The notes beneath the pieces are model-generated. The model searched no databases. It was not told where the DNA came from and saw only the letters and a program-made list of their open reading frames with translations. Below, piece after piece: positions 39,639-49,977 of a stretch of 61,994 nt of DNA. Both the position numbers and the translations under genes were made by a program. The stretch is from NCBI GenBank assembly GCA_020055655.1, contig JAIPUR010000013.1, positions 1 through 61,994 on the forward strand. The letters run 5' to 3'. The stretch's first letter is position 1. Each line of letters opens with the position of its first letter. The stretch is from Methanosarcinaceae archaeon (lineage in GTDB: Archaea > Halobacteriota > Methanosarcinia > Methanosarcinales > Methanosarcinaceae).

Positions 39639-41066
39639 TTATACAAACAAGACATAAAGAATAGCTGATATGGCTGCACCTGAAAAAGTAGCTACAAAAT
39701 TAACACCACTGTTTGACAATAACCCTCTATTTTGTAATGTAGCTCCCAAAAAGCTATCTACATTTGTGCCTAAAAACCCGCCTGCTGTTGTTATGAGGAT
39801 TACCGGAAGTACGGTATCGACTTTTCCGAAAATGACAGGAAGTATTCCAATTACCATTGCTCCGAAAAGTGCTGAAATTTCTCCAAGGATTGTGACGGCA
39901 CCGTCAACACCTGCTTTTGCAGATTTGAGTGTAGTTATCATTATTGGCTGTGCTTGTGCTGTTGTTCCTATTTCGCTTGCAAGCGTATCTCCGGTTGCTG
40001 TTGCGACAGTTCCAAGGTATGAAAATATGATAATTTCTGAATACTGCGGATAGATGCCATAGAGAATAGCAAGTACTAAAGCAGCTGTACTATTGCTGAA
40101 CACATTTTCGTAGTTTCTAACTCCACCTTTGGATTGTGCAAGACCAATGGATTCTTTGAATTTATATTTGTATTTGGTAAAAGCTCCACCAAGTATGAAA
40201 AAGGTTAGCAGGAGTATAAACCAGAATATCTCACTAAAAACGATTACCAAAACTCCAAGCAATGCAGCTCCAAGAAGTGCAGAAATATCCGCTATCTTTG
40301 CACGGTATGCAAGGTACCCAAGGATCAGTGAGAACATTAGTGCCAAAAACATTTGCTGTGCTGGAACTGAATATCCAAATGAATTAAAGAGCCACATGGT
40401 CATCCCTGCACCCAGTGGTACAGAAATATTGTCATCTACCTTTGAGGGAATTGATTCAAATAATGCACCTGTGACCGAGCCTATCACTGCGAGGAAGAAT
40501 ATCATATTGCTGCCAGCATAAATTCCCTGCCAGAAGCTTATCCAAGATCCTGCTATATAAGCAGTAATAATTCCAACTGCAAGTAATATGATACTTGAAG
40601 GCAACAAATATGATTCATTTTCAGTATCTTCTTCTTTTCTGTAAAGCAACTGTAATTTTTTACGATGGCGAATAAATGTGGCCGAACTACTTCCAAATGT
40701 TGCAATAGCTATGCAAGCACCTATGACATATAGTGGAAATGAATGACCTGTAAACTCAAATATCGAACTGATCAATAACATCAGAAATACTGAGATTGCC
40801 AGATTTCTGGCACTGTTCACACCAATGTTAATTTCATTACTAAGCATTTTCCTTGTGCCAGGAAGTGGTTTTTTGTAAAGGAAATCTTGTATCAATGGGT
40901 ACTCTGAAAAACGCCCCAGTGCAATAATGATCGTCAGATTAAGTAATAAAAGCAAATATATGTTTAAAAATGGGAATGCGAATACCAAAAGTCCAAAAGC
41001 AGCATGCAAAAGCTGCCTTCTATATTCATGTTCCATGTTTTCAAATATTTCAAGAAGAGTGCGCAT
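39639..41066 (-). CDS. DUF92 (TIGR00297) membrane protein with DolK-like N-terminal half
   Basis: 475 residues, about thirteen hydrophobic segments. The C-terminal half has the DUF92 blocks LTFFILGGAFTKYKYKFKE, GTVATATGDTLASEIG, LKSAKAGVDGAVT and LGTNVDSFLGATLQNRG. The N-terminal half resembles the CTP-dependent polyprenol/phytol kinase group (RRQLLHAAFGLLVFAFP). The plant relative VTE6 acts on phytyl phosphate, so a role in phosphorylation of isoprenoid alcohols for archaeal lipids is plausible. ATG at 41066 without SD. It converges with the malic enzyme gene; an AT-only inverted repeat (CAAATTTTAAATTTG, near 39579) lies between. Confidence 0.85.
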   Translation of the reverse strand: MRTLLEIFENMEHEYRRQLLHAAFGLLVFAFPFLNIYLLLLLNLTIIIALGRFSEYPLIQDFLYKKPLPGTRKMLSNEINIGVNSARNLAISVFLMLLISSIFEFTGHSFPLYVIGACIAIATFGSSSATFIRHRKKLQLLYRKEEDTENESYLLPSSIILLAVGIITAYIAGSWISFWQGIYAGSNMIFFLAVIGSVTGALFESIPSKVDDNISVPLGAGMTMWLFNSFGYSVPAQQMFLALMFSLILGYLAYRAKIADISALLGAALLGVLVIVFSEIFWFILLLTFFILGGAFTKYKYKFKESIGLAQSKGGVRNYENVFSNSTAALVLAILYGIYPQYSEIIIFSYLGTVATATGDTLASEIGTTAQAQPIMITTLKSAKAGVDGAVTILGEISALFGAMVIGILPVIFGKVDTVLPVILITTAGGFLGTNVDSFLGATLQNRGLLSNSGVNFVATFSGAAISAILYVLFV

Positions 41067-41356
41067 AAGACCATTTCTCTTTATTGATGTGGTTTGATAG
41101 ATTAACTCAAACTATTTATTAATAGTCATATACTCTATTATATTTTAAATATATTATTAAATAATCTATAAGTTATTCTGTGTGCTATTTATTGACAAGG
41201 TAATCCTAAATATAAGAATAGCTTAACCGTAAGCAAATCAAAGGCTTATATCAAATATACAATGATATGAATTTCCATTTATTTCTTTGGAATAAAAGGA
41301 AAAATATATAATCATTTATTTTGTTCTTATTCCATAATTTCATAAGGTGATGGTAT

Positions 41357-41911
41357 ATGCAGGAGAAAATAGTAGAAATAGCAGCACGTATTCGTGAATT
41401 ACGTGAAATATCTGATATGTCTTCAGCCAAAATGGCCGAAGATCTGGGAATATCTCAAGATAAGTACATAATGTATGAGAATGCGGAAGCTGATATACCT
41501 GCAAGTATTCTTTTTGAGATTGCACAAAAATTGAATGTTGATCTGACGGTTTTGCTCACTGGTGATGATCCCAGAATGCATGTTTTTACGGTTACCAGAA
41601 AGGATAAAGGAACAAATGTCCAGCGCAGGAAGGATTACAAATATCAAAACATTGCTGCAAACTTTACCCACAAAAAAGCAGAAACATTTGTTGTTAAAGT
41701 TGACGCCACAAGTAGTGAACAAAAACCTTCAATGAACTCTCATACTGGTCAGGAATTTGATTATGTTCTTGAAGGAACACTTAAAGTCGCTATTCATGGC
41801 CAGGAAATCATTCTGGAAGAAGGTGATTCCATATTCTTTGATTCCAGTTATTCTCATGGAATGCAAGCAGGGAATGGAAAGTCTGCAACATTCTTAGCTG
41901 TGATTTTATAA
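41357..41911 (+). CDS. XRE-cupin transcription regulator, copy 1
   Basis: 184 residues: a helix-turn-helix of the XRE type (about 10-65, IRELREISDMSSAKMAEDLG then ISQDKYIMYENAE) and a cupin domain (about 110-180, with SHTGQEFDYVLEG, AIHGQEIILEEGDSIFFDSS and SHGMQA). Such regulators bind a small ligand in the cupin and control the neighbouring gene. SD AAGGTGATGG precedes the ATG. The acyl-CoA ligase starts 12 bases downstream, so ligand and target are probably linked to that acid. Confidence 0.88.
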   Translation: MQEKIVEIAARIRELREISDMSSAKMAEDLGISQDKYIMYENAEADIPASILFEIAQKLNVDLTVLLTGDDPRMHVFTVTRKDKGTNVQRRKDYKYQNIAANFTHKKAETFVVKVDATSSEQKPSMNSHTGQEFDYVLEGTLKVAIHGQEIILEEGDSIFFDSSYSHGMQAGNGKSATFLAVIL

Positions 41912-41923
41912 TTCGGAGGAAAA

Positions 41924-43594
41924 ATGTCTTCATTACTGGATAAGTTCGTTTCACGTGTTGAATTCAATTCATACGAGGATTTTAAGGAAAATTTCAAAAT
42001 ATATATCCCTGAAAATTTCAATTTTGCTTATGATATAGTTGATGTTTATTCCAGGGAAGATCCAGACAAAAAAGCTCTGGTCTGGTGTAATGACTCAGGT
42101 GAAGAAAAAATATTCACATTTAAAGACCTTGAATATTACAGCAAGAAAACAGCTAATATGCTCAAGAAATTCGGAATTCGGAAAGGCGACAATGTAATGC
42201 TTATGCTAAAAAGCCGTTACGAGTTCTGGTTCTGCATACTTGCATTACACAGGATAGGTGCTATAGCTGTCCCTGCTACTCATATGCTCACAAAAAAAGA
42301 TGTGGTATATAGAGTACAACGTGCGAAAATAAATACAGTTATTTGTGCACCTGATGAGGGAGTGCTCGATTATATTGATGAAGCACATTCTGAAGTAAGT
42401 GACATACTAAAGAATAAAATATCTGTGGCAATGGAAAAAGAAGGCTGGTCCAATTTTGAGAAGGAACTAGAACGTGCTTCTGAAGAATTCGAACGTCCAA
42501 CAGGAGAAGATGCGATCTCTAATGATGATATCTCGCTGAACTATTTCTCATCAGGTACCACTGGAATGCCTAAAATGGTACAGCATGATTTTGCTTACCC
42601 CCTGGCTCACATACTTACTGCCAATTACTGGCAAAATGTCACAGATGGCGGAATGCACTACACAGTCGCAGACTCCGGATGGGCAAAATGTGTATGGGGA
42701 AAGATATATGGACAGTGGATAACCGGAAGTGGAGTTTTCGTCTATGACTATGAAAGATTCACTGCCGAAAAGATGCTTGAAAATCTTGTTAAATATGATG
42801 TAACTACATTCTGTGCTCCTCCAACGATCTATCGTTTCCTGATAAGAGAAGATCTTAGCAAGTATGATTTCAGTAAATTGGAATACTGTGTCACTGCAGG
42901 TGAACCTCTCAACCCTGAAGTATACCAGAAATTCCTGGAGATCACCGGATTGGAATTAATGGAGGGATTCGGTCAGACCGAGACTGTAGTAAGTATTGCA
43001 ACATATCCATGGATAGAACCAAAACCAGGTTCAATGGGGAAACCATCACCTGAATATGATATAATTCTATTCAATTCTGAAGGAAAAGCATGTGAAGCTG
43101 GTGAAGAAGGTGAGATCGTTATCGATACCAGATTTGGAAATCCACCTGGAATATTCAAAGGATACCGCTCTGATCCTGAAAAGACCGCCAGTGTTTGGTA
43201 TGATGGATATTACCACACAGGTGATATGGCATGGGTAGATGAAGATGGCTATTACTGGTTCCTTGGAAGATCTGATGACATCATTAAAACATCGGGCTAT
43301 CGTGTTGGTCCTTTTGAAGTTGAAAGCGCTCTTATCGAACATCCATCCGTGCTGGAGTGTGCTATTACCGGTGTTCCTGATGACGTAAGAGGACAGGTGA
43401 TCAAGGCAACTATAGTGCTTACAAAAGAATACACTGCAAGTGATGAATTGAAAAAGGAAATACAGGATCATGTCAAAAAGGTCACAGCTCCCTACAAGTA
43501 CCCAAGAGTGGTTGAGTTTGTGGATGAACTTCCAAAGACTATCAGCGGAAAAATAAGGCGTATTGAGATTCGCGAACATGATACTGAAAAATAA
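41924..43594 (+). CDS. AMP-forming acyl-CoA synthetase (MacS-like)
   Basis: 556 residues. Activates a carboxylic acid through an acyl-adenylate. Motifs in order: [18 protein letters not shown] (ATP loop), [19 protein letters not shown], the A5 region [59 protein letters not shown] and the catalytic lysine in [16 protein letters not shown]. This resembles the medium- or branched-chain acyl-CoA synthetases of methanogens rather than acetyl-CoA synthetase. Start ATG at 41924 with SD GGAGG. A nine-base AT hairpin overlaps the stop codon. The oxidoreductase genes that could carboxylate its product follow on the same strand. Confidence 0.9.
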   Translation: MSSLLDKFVSRVEFNSYEDFKENFKIYIPENFNFAYDIVDVYSREDPDKKALVWCNDSGEEKIFTFKDLEYYSKKTANMLKKFGIRKGDNVMLMLKSRYEFWFCILALHRIGAIAVPATHMLTKKDVVYRVQRAKINTVICAPDEGVLDYIDEAHSEVSDILKNKISVAMEKEGWSNFEKELERASEEFERPTGEDAISNDDISLNYFSSGTTGMPKMVQHDFAYPLAHILTANYWQNVTDGGMHYTVADSGWAKCVWGKIYGQWITGSGVFVYDYERFTAEKMLENLVKYDVTTFCAPPTIYRFLIREDLSKYDFSKLEYCVTAGEPLNPEVYQKFLEITGLELMEGFGQTETVVSIATYPWIEPKPGSMGKPSPEYDIILFNSEGKACEAGEEGEIVIDTRFGNPPGIFKGYRSDPEKTASVWYDGYYHTGDMAWVDEDGYYWFLGRSDDIIKTSGYRVGPFEVESALIEHPSVLECAITGVPDDVRGQVIKATIVLTKEYTASDELKKEIQDHVKKVTAPYKYPRVVEFVDELPKTISGKIRRIEIREHDTEK

Positions 43595-43724
43595 TTATAG
43601 TTATAATTATAAGCATCTTAAAAAGATCATCCGACCTATGACGATCATCATTGATCAAAATACATTATGCAGTGGAATATACGTCCCCTAAATTCATATT
43701 TAAAAATATACTGAGGTTATACTA

Positions 43725-43964
43725 GTGTCAGACCATTCAGAAAAAAAGGTACCTTATCCAGTTATTAACATAATTGAATGCAAAGCATGTGAACGTTGTA
43801 TCGTAGCATGTCCGAGATCTGTGCTTAAAATGAGTGCTGAGCTCAATGAGAGAGGCTATCACTACGTGGAATATCTGGGCGAAGGATGTACAGGCTGTGC
43901 AAATTGCTACTATACATGCCCGGAACCATTAGCTATAGAGATACACATACCTATTAAGGATTAA
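43725..43964 (+). CDS. 2-oxoacid:ferredoxin oxidoreductase, delta (ferredoxin) subunit
   Basis: 79 residues with two 4Fe-4S motifs: [12 protein letters not shown] and [12 protein letters not shown]. Starts with GTG at 43725 after SD GAGGT. It is followed 21 bases later by the alpha subunit. It carries electrons between external ferredoxin and the TPP-containing subunit. Size and cluster pattern match the delta subunits of methanogen 2-oxoglutarate (KOR) and 2-oxoisovalerate (VOR) oxidoreductases. Confidence 0.9.
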   Translation: MSDHSEKKVPYPVINIIECKACERCIVACPRSVLKMSAELNERGYHYVEYLGEGCTGCANCYYTCPEPLAIEIHIPIKD

Positions 43965-43985
43965 AAATGATCAAAAGGTGTAAAA

Positions 43986-45047
43986 ATGGCAACACAATTA
44001 ATAAAAGGTAACACTGCAGCTGTAATTGGTGCATTATATGCCGGATGCGACTGCTACTTTGGTTATCCCATTACTCCTGCAAGTGAGATACTTCACGAAG
44101 CATCATTCTACTTCCCAAAAATTGGGAGAAAATTTGTGCAGGCTGAATCTGAGGAAGCTGCTATCAATATGGTATTCGGGGCTGCAGGTGCAGGTCACAG
44201 AGTAATGACCGCATCCTCAGGTCCTGGAATAAGCCTGAAGCAAGAAGGAGTATCTTATCTTGCCGGTGCAGAACTTCCATGTGTCATTGTTGATATAATG
44301 AGAGCAGGACCAGGCCTTGGTAACATCGGACCTGAACAGGGCGATTACAATCAAGTAGTCAAAGGTGGTGGACATGGAAATTACAAGAGTATCGTACTTG
44401 CACCTAATTCAGTACAGGAAATGTGTGACTTCGTCATAAAAGGATTTGATCTTGCATTCAAATATAGAAATCCTGTCTATGTTCTTGCCGACGGTGTACT
44501 GGGACAGATGGTTGAATCCCTGCAATTCCCTGAGAAGACCGTTGTTCCTGAGATAGATACTTCATGGGCAGTAAATGGTACAGAGGAAACCAGAAATAAC
44601 CTTGTAACATCCATATTCCTGGACTTTGATCTCCTTGAAGAATTCAACTACGAGATTCAGGAGAAATATGCCCGCATTCAGGAAAATGAAGTAGAATATG
44701 AATCCTATATGACAGAAGATGCCTCTATCATCCTTGTTTCATATGGTATCAGCAGTCGTATTTGTAGATCAGCGGTCGACAAGGCAAGAAAAGAAGGAAT
44801 AAAAGTAGGTCTGTTCAGACCGATCACACTTTTCCCATTCCCTTCAAAAGAACTCAAGGAAATAGCAGATTCAAGAAAATGTACATTCCTATCAGTAGAA
44901 ATGAGTAACGGACAAATGCTTGAAGATATTAAGCTTGCAGTGGGGCAGGATAAACCTGTGGAACTTGTGAACCGTATGGGAGGAAATCTCATTACATTGG
45001 ACCAGGTAGTGGACAAGCTGAATGAACTTGGTAAAAAGGAGGCATGA
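43986..45047 (+). CDS. 2-oxoacid:ferredoxin oxidoreductase, alpha subunit
   Basis: 353 residues of the KorA/VorB type: [21 protein letters not shown] at the start, [34 protein letters not shown] (conserved glutamates near the thiamine ring) and the C-terminal [18 protein letters not shown] at 43986 after SD AGGTG. The 3' end overlaps the next start region. Together with the neighbouring subunits it interconverts an acyl-CoA plus CO2 and a 2-oxoacid. Which acid cannot be read from sequence; the nearby acyl-CoA ligase favours a branched-chain or other non-glutarate substrate. Confidence 0.9.
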   Translation: MATQLIKGNTAAVIGALYAGCDCYFGYPITPASEILHEASFYFPKIGRKFVQAESEEAAINMVFGAAGAGHRVMTASSGPGISLKQEGVSYLAGAELPCVIVDIMRAGPGLGNIGPEQGDYNQVVKGGGHGNYKSIVLAPNSVQEMCDFVIKGFDLAFKYRNPVYVLADGVLGQMVESLQFPEKTVVPEIDTSWAVNGTEETRNNLVTSIFLDFDLLEEFNYEIQEKYARIQENEVEYESYMTEDASIILVSYGISSRICRSAVDKARKEGIKVGLFRPITLFPFPSKELKEIADSRKCTFLSVEMSNGQMLEDIKLAVGQDKPVELVNRMGGNLITLDQVVDKLNELGKKEA

Positions 45048-45049
45048 AC

Positions 45050-46486
45050 ATGACTGAATATATTTCCGAAAAAATAATTGGAAGACCCAGTGGTCTCTAT
45101 GCTGAGTTTGAAAGAAAGGGTGGAGCAGCTCCAACAGCTACTCATTATTGTGCAGGTTGTGGACATGGTATAATCCATAAGCTCATAGGAGAAGCTATGG
45201 AAGATCTTGATATTCAGGATCGCTCCGTTATGATAAGCCCGGTTGGATGTGCTGTATTTGCTTACTATTACTTTGCTTGCGGTAATATGCAGGTCGCCCA
45301 TGGAAGAGCTCCTGCAGTAGGTACCGGAATTTCCAGAGCAGAGGACAATGCTGTTGTTATGTCATATCAGGGAGATGGTGATCTTGCATCCATCGGCCTT
45401 AATGAAACAATTCAGGCTGCAAATCGTGGAGAGAAAATGGCAGTCTTTTTCGTGAACAATACAGTTTACGGAATGACCGGCGGACAAATGGCTCCAACTA
45501 CACTCATAGGAGAAAGAACAGTAACATGTCCGGATGGAAGGGATCCTCGCTTTGCAGGTTATCCAATGCATATGTGTGAGCTTCTTGCCAAACTCAAGGC
45601 TCCTGTATTCATTGAGAGGGTATCTGTATCCGACATATCTCATATAAGAAAGGCAAAAAAGGCTATACACAAGGCTCTTGAAATACAGCGTGATGGAAAA
45701 GGATATGCTTTTGTGGAAATTCTTTCCACATGTCCCACAAATCTCAGGCAGAATTCTGAGCAGAGTACAAAGTTTGTGAATGAAGAAATGGAACCTGAAT
45801 TCCCACTTGGTAATTTCAGAGATAGTTCCGAAGATACAGCTTCTCTTCAAAGAGCAGATAGTGATTTCTCCAAAGAATCTATTGATGAACTCTTCAATCT
45901 TGAGACAGAATCGGTTCCTAATGCAGTGATAGATAATAATTTCCCGGAGGTACAGATCAAAGCTGCTGGTTTTGGCGGACAGGGTGTGCTTAGTATGGGA
46001 CTTACCATAGCTCATGCTGGATGCGATGCAGGTCGCTTTGTTTCATGGTATCCAGCATATGGTCCAGAACAGAGAGGTGGAACATCCAATTGTTCAGTTG
46101 TTGTTTCAGGTGAATCCATTGGTTCTCCGATAGTCTATGTACCGGATGTACTTATTGCAATGAATCGACCCTCACTTGAAAAATTTGTAGCTGATGTAAA
46201 AGAAGGTGGAGTGATCTTATATGATTCCAGCATTGGTGAGTTCGATATTCCCAATGGTGTCAAAGGAATTGCAGTTCCAGCTGTTCAGATAGCCACTGAA
46301 GCAGGTTCAGGAAAAGCAGCAAATACTGCTATGATAGGAGTAATGCTGGCACTTGGTGTGACCGGTCTTTCGGAATATGACTTCAAATCAGCTATTGCAG
46401 AGACATTCTCTAAAAAACCAAAGCTCATACCTCTAAATTATGCAGTACTTGAAGCTGCTGCATCATGGGCAAGAGAGAACGTTTGA
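45050..46486 (+). CDS. 2-oxoacid:ferredoxin oxidoreductase, fused beta-gamma subunit
   Basis: 478 residues. Residues about 1-245 are the TPP-binding beta subunit ([38 protein letters not shown] with the TPP motif, [17 protein letters not shown]). Residues about 300-478 are the gamma subunit ([39 protein letters not shown]). A linker of about 55 residues joins them. In many archaea these are separate genes. I chose the ATG at 45050, which has SD GGAGG at proper spacing; the ATG at 45044 is too close to it. Last gene of the cluster, followed by a terminator. Confidence 0.9.
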   Translation: MTEYISEKIIGRPSGLYAEFERKGGAAPTATHYCAGCGHGIIHKLIGEAMEDLDIQDRSVMISPVGCAVFAYYYFACGNMQVAHGRAPAVGTGISRAEDNAVVMSYQGDGDLASIGLNETIQAANRGEKMAVFFVNNTVYGMTGGQMAPTTLIGERTVTCPDGRDPRFAGYPMHMCELLAKLKAPVFIERVSVSDISHIRKAKKAIHKALEIQRDGKGYAFVEILSTCPTNLRQNSEQSTKFVNEEMEPEFPLGNFRDSSEDTASLQRADSDFSKESIDELFNLETESVPNAVIDNNFPEVQIKAAGFGGQGVLSMGLTIAHAGCDAGRFVSWYPAYGPEQRGGTSNCSVVVSGESIGSPIVYVPDVLIAMNRPSLEKFVADVKEGGVILYDSSIGEFDIPNGVKGIAVPAVQIATEAGSGKAANTAMIGVMLALGVTGLSEYDFKSAIAETFSKKPKLIPLNYAVLEAAASWARENV

Positions 46487-46496
46487 ATTATTTGAA

Positions 46497-46545
46497 AATG
46501 GGTAGAATTAATTTGTTCTGCCCCATCTATCTTTTTTATTATTTG
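46497..46545 (+). terminator. Terminator after the 2-oxoacid oxidoreductase cluster
   Basis: ATGGG-TAGAA pairs imperfectly with TTCTGCCCCAT, followed by a CTTTTTTATT tract. It lies about 12 bases after the stop of the fused beta-gamma gene. Confidence 0.5.
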
Positions 46546-46611
46546 TTTCTTCTCTGCTACCAATAATGCTTTAATATCTGTAATGTCAAATGTAACTTGG
46601 AAGCGATCAAA

Positions 46612-47004
46612 ATGACTGAAAGTACTATTATTGAAGCAAATGATTCTAACTGGGATGAATTACTCGAAAAGCAAGACAAACCACTGGTGGTTATGTTCTA
46701 TCTTCCCGCATGCACCCATTGTAAGGAGATAGAACCATATTTTAAGGAATATTCTAAAGAATTCAAAGACTCCTGCAGATTTGCAATGGTGAATGGTTTA
46801 TTTGCCCCAAGAACCGCTATGCACTATGGGGTAAAAGGTACTCCAACCTTTAAATTCTTCTGTCGTGGACAGCCTATAAAGGAACAGGTAGGAGCTGTAT
46901 ACCCTTCAATTCTCAAAAAGTCCATAGAAGAACTCATAAACAATGGTGAAGAATGTGTCCTTAAGAGTACTCCTTTACCTAGTGATATTTCACCATATGA
47001 ATGA
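46612..47004 (+). CDS. Thioredoxin-like protein with a CTHC active site
   Basis: 130 residues, thioredoxin fold: VVMFYLPACTHCKEIEPYF gives the redox pair Cys34-Cys37, with the unusual dipeptide Thr-His between the cysteines. The cis-proline loop is KGTPTFKFF. Start ATG at 46612; a TTG five codons earlier is less likely. The next gene starts only four bases after the stop. Its reduction partner and substrate cannot be told. Confidence 0.85.
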   Translation: MTESTIIEANDSNWDELLEKQDKPLVVMFYLPACTHCKEIEPYFKEYSKEFKDSCRFAMVNGLFAPRTAMHYGVKGTPTFKFFCRGQPIKEQVGAVYPSILKKSIEELINNGEECVLKSTPLPSDISPYE

Positions 47005-47007
47005 TCT

Positions 47008-47865
47008 GTGAAGAAATGGATACAATATATGACTGTACCTGAGTTTCTTCCATTAGTACAAGCTCCTGAAAAGAAAGTTATTGATTATGAATACTGCTTT
47101 GCATTCATGGGACGTGATCTTCTTCTCATCTGTGAAGAAGATTCCATGCGTTTACCTTTAAAAGAGGATCTTGAACTTCTTGATATCAATATTATTGGAA
47201 AACAGTATCTTGGCGAGTTTAATGGATATTCCTGTTTCTCATTCGAACTGGAAGATAATTCATTTGAACATGAAACTGTAAGCTTCCATGGGATCAGAAA
47301 ACTTCGTGGAATACTTGATGATCCAATAGCAGCACTGGCAGCAAGAGCTGTGCACATTATGGAATGGGACAATAAGACACAATTTTGCGGTGCATGTGGT
47401 ACAAAGACCAGACAAAGATCAAATGAAAGATCAAAAGAGTGTCCTGAATGTGGCCAGCTTTTCTTCCCGAAAATATCACCGGCCATTATAGTAGTGATAG
47501 AAAAGGATGACAAGATCCTCATGGCTAGATCACCTCACTTCCCGGAAGGCATCTATGGTTTGATAGCAGGGTTTGTCGAACCCGGCGAGTCCATAGAAGA
47601 AACAGTTGTAAGAGAGGTTTATGAAGAAATTGGTATTTTTATAAAGGATATTGAATACTTTGGAAGTCAACCCTGGCCTTATCCTGATTCGCTAATGATA
47701 GCTTTCACTGCAAAATATTCACATGGTGAAATATGCGTAGATAATGTCGAGATCGAAGATGCAGGCTGGTTCACCCAGGATGAAATGCCAAGTGTGCCGG
47801 GAACCGATAGCATTTCAGGACAATTGGTCCACTATTATCTCTCCAGGCAGAAAGAAGACAATTGA
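47008..47865 (+). CDS. NADH pyrophosphatase-like Nudix hydrolase (NudC type)
   Basis: 285 residues: an N-terminal domain, a zinc ribbon (CGACGTKTRQ, then CPECGQ) at about 130-152, the SPAIIVVIE strand, and a Nudix box GFVEPGESIEETVVREVYEE with the expected glutamates. The NudC motif SQPWPYPDSLM follows it, as in enzymes that cut NAD(H) or remove NAD caps from RNA. Starts with GTG at 47008, right after the thioredoxin-like gene; an ATG at 47029 is an alternative. Confidence 0.88.
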   Translation: MKKWIQYMTVPEFLPLVQAPEKKVIDYEYCFAFMGRDLLLICEEDSMRLPLKEDLELLDINIIGKQYLGEFNGYSCFSFELEDNSFEHETVSFHGIRKLRGILDDPIAALAARAVHIMEWDNKTQFCGACGTKTRQRSNERSKECPECGQLFFPKISPAIIVVIEKDDKILMARSPHFPEGIYGLIAGFVEPGESIEETVVREVYEEIGIFIKDIEYFGSQPWPYPDSLMIAFTAKYSHGEICVDNVEIEDAGWFTQDEMPSVPGTDSISGQLVHYYLSRQKEDN

Positions 47866-47989
47866 TATCTGATACTTTTTGTTTTTTATTTAAGTTCTTA
47901 ATATTTAACAATTTACGGCATTTTGTTTTTCATGGACACAAAGATAATATATTTCATGAATAAACTCTTTTATTAAAGCAGGTGTGTGG

Positions 47990-49945
47990 ATGAAAGAAAA
48001 AATAGTGAAATATAGTTTAACTTTAGCTTTAACATTGATTTTGTTTTGTTCCATAAATACATGCAGTGCATTATCATATTCCGGTGGTGGGGAATGGAAT
48101 TATTCGGATGAAATAACCATTGTGGAAAATTCAGGGCAGAACCTTGTGGATCATCAGGTTCTTATAGCGCTTGATAGTTCTAATTTTGATTTTAGCAAGG
48201 CCCAGGAATTCGGCTATGATCTTCGTTTTGAATCCGGTACTAAACAATTAAAATACTGGATCGAAGAATGGGACATGGATGCTGAAAAAGCAAGTATATG
48301 GGTCAAGATTCCATTAATACCTGCATCAGGGAATGCTAAAATAAAAATGTATTATGGTAACCCACTTGCTAATGAAGATATCAGTGGAAGCAGCACTTTC
48401 CTTTTCTTTGATGATTTCAGTGGTTCAAGTGTTGGATTTGGAGATTGGGAATCATTTTACACTGGCGGCGGTGAAATAAAAGTTGACAGTGGAATGGTCC
48501 GCTTGATTGTTCCAAAATTCCATCCGGAAGATATTGCTCAGATGAAATCCAAGGATGAGTTTCCAATAAATTCCATGTTCGTTGCAAAAAGAAAAAAGGT
48601 AACAACTGGTGAAGATACACGTGGTCCTATAATTGAACAGGGTTTTGTAGACCCGCAAAAACAGAACAGGAACATGGTTGTCGTTCACACCGAGCTAGAA
48701 GAAGAAACAAAGGTCACATGGGTACTTGAAAATTCGAAAAGCGATGCAAGATATTTCCCAAAAGATCTCACGTCTTTAAATGAAGCTGAGGATAGCTGGT
48801 ATAAAAGCGGTGTGGCCTGGTATTTTGATACTGAAGATGAGCTTGGAAGGATAGCATTTTTCAAAAACGGGGTACGCGATGAGAAAATGGATCTTGCAGC
48901 TACAGAAGAATTGAACTATATACCCCTTACTGACATGAAGGTATATCTTTTTGCAAGCACCTATTCTGATGGTTCACACAATATGGGTTATGCTGAATTA
49001 GATCATGCCTACGTACGCAAATTCATATCTGAAGAACCCACTGTGGTCTTTGGAGAATTCGTAAAATCAACTGATTCTGAAGAAGCACCAGCCCCTGTCA
49101 GGATTAATATCACCCAGTCAGATGACAGTCTTTTAGCATTACGAATTTTTGATACTGAAATGTATGATGAGTCTAGAATTGTTGAACTCAAAAATACTGG
49201 GATCAACACTGTCATGCCTCTTGTTGACAAAGATAATATATGGAATCTTGAAAGGTTTGTAAAAAGAGCCCATGAAAATGATATCCAGGTCTATGCTATG
49301 GTCTTTAATGATCTCGGAAATCTTCCAGATGAAGCAAGCTCTCCTCTTGAAGACAATATCGCCGCAATAGTTGATTATAATAGCAAATCTCTTGCAGGAT
49401 TCGATGGGATTCTCCTTTCACTTCACCCATGCACTGACGATCCGCTGGAAGCATGCGAGGATAATCTTCTCCTATCAACTGATATTAAGGAAATGACATC
49501 TGGTAAATTACCCCTTGCAATTGATATACCCATAAATTATGATAGAACCACCCTTGGAGATATATCAGATGATGCTGATCTTTTTATTATGCTGACATAT
49601 GATTCAGATGGAAAACAATTGTCTGAAACAGAAGATGTAATTGATTCGATTGCCTCAAAGATGGGGGAGATCAGAGCTGCCAATGGAAAAGCATTGGTAG
49701 AACTTGCAGTAAATGATGACTTCATGACATCATCAGGTGTGCAGAGCTCACTTGATGAAATTCAGGAATACTATGTAGAAGACACTGCTTTCATTGGTAC
49801 TTCACTGGTGATCTATGATGAATATCTGCAGTACTCTGAAATACCCGAAGAAAGTGAAAAAGAAGATAAAAGCATACCTGCATTTACTATTGTCTTTGCA
49901 GGAATTGCAGTAGTTTCTGCCTTAATGGTAGTAAAGAAAAAGTGA
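47990..49945 (+). CDS. Secreted, membrane-anchored DUF2341 protein with a C-terminal alpha/beta domain
   Basis: 651 residues. Signal peptide (KYSLTLALTLILFCSINTCSA), then a DUF2341 domain (YSDEITIVENSG, YGNPLANED) and a beta-rich lectin-like region with FDDFSG. From about 370 an alpha/beta domain follows that reads like a TIM barrel (NTVMPLVDKDNIWNLERFV, FDGILLSLHP). It ends with one membrane segment (AFTIVFAGIAVVSALMVV) and KKK, so the protein is displayed outside the cell. Start ATG at 47990 after SD AGGTG. It may bind or cleave surface polysaccharide; that is inference. A bidirectional terminator separates it from the ATPase. Confidence 0.8.
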   Translation: MKEKIVKYSLTLALTLILFCSINTCSALSYSGGGEWNYSDEITIVENSGQNLVDHQVLIALDSSNFDFSKAQEFGYDLRFESGTKQLKYWIEEWDMDAEKASIWVKIPLIPASGNAKIKMYYGNPLANEDISGSSTFLFFDDFSGSSVGFGDWESFYTGGGEIKVDSGMVRLIVPKFHPEDIAQMKSKDEFPINSMFVAKRKKVTTGEDTRGPIIEQGFVDPQKQNRNMVVVHTELEEETKVTWVLENSKSDARYFPKDLTSLNEAEDSWYKSGVAWYFDTEDELGRIAFFKNGVRDEKMDLAATEELNYIPLTDMKVYLFASTYSDGSHNMGYAELDHAYVRKFISEEPTVVFGEFVKSTDSEEAPAPVRINITQSDDSLLALRIFDTEMYDESRIVELKNTGINTVMPLVDKDNIWNLERFVKRAHENDIQVYAMVFNDLGNLPDEASSPLEDNIAAIVDYNSKSLAGFDGILLSLHPCTDDPLEACEDNLLLSTDIKEMTSGKLPLAIDIPINYDRTTLGDISDDADLFIMLTYDSDGKQLSETEDVIDSIASKMGEIRAANGKALVELAVNDDFMTSSGVQSSLDEIQEYYVEDTAFIGTSLVIYDEYLQYSEIPEESEKEDKSIPAFTIVFAGIAVVSALMVVKKK

Positions 49946-49965
49946 TGTGGGCTTATCTCACATCA
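49943..49965. terminator. Terminator between convergent genes
   Basis: TGATGTG (49943-49949) and CACATCA (49959-49965) form a perfect stem, followed by a T-rich tract on the plus strand. It overlaps the stop codon of the DUF2341 gene and lies 13 bases from the ATPase stop. Confidence 0.6.
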
Positions 49966-49977
49966 TATCTTTTCTTA

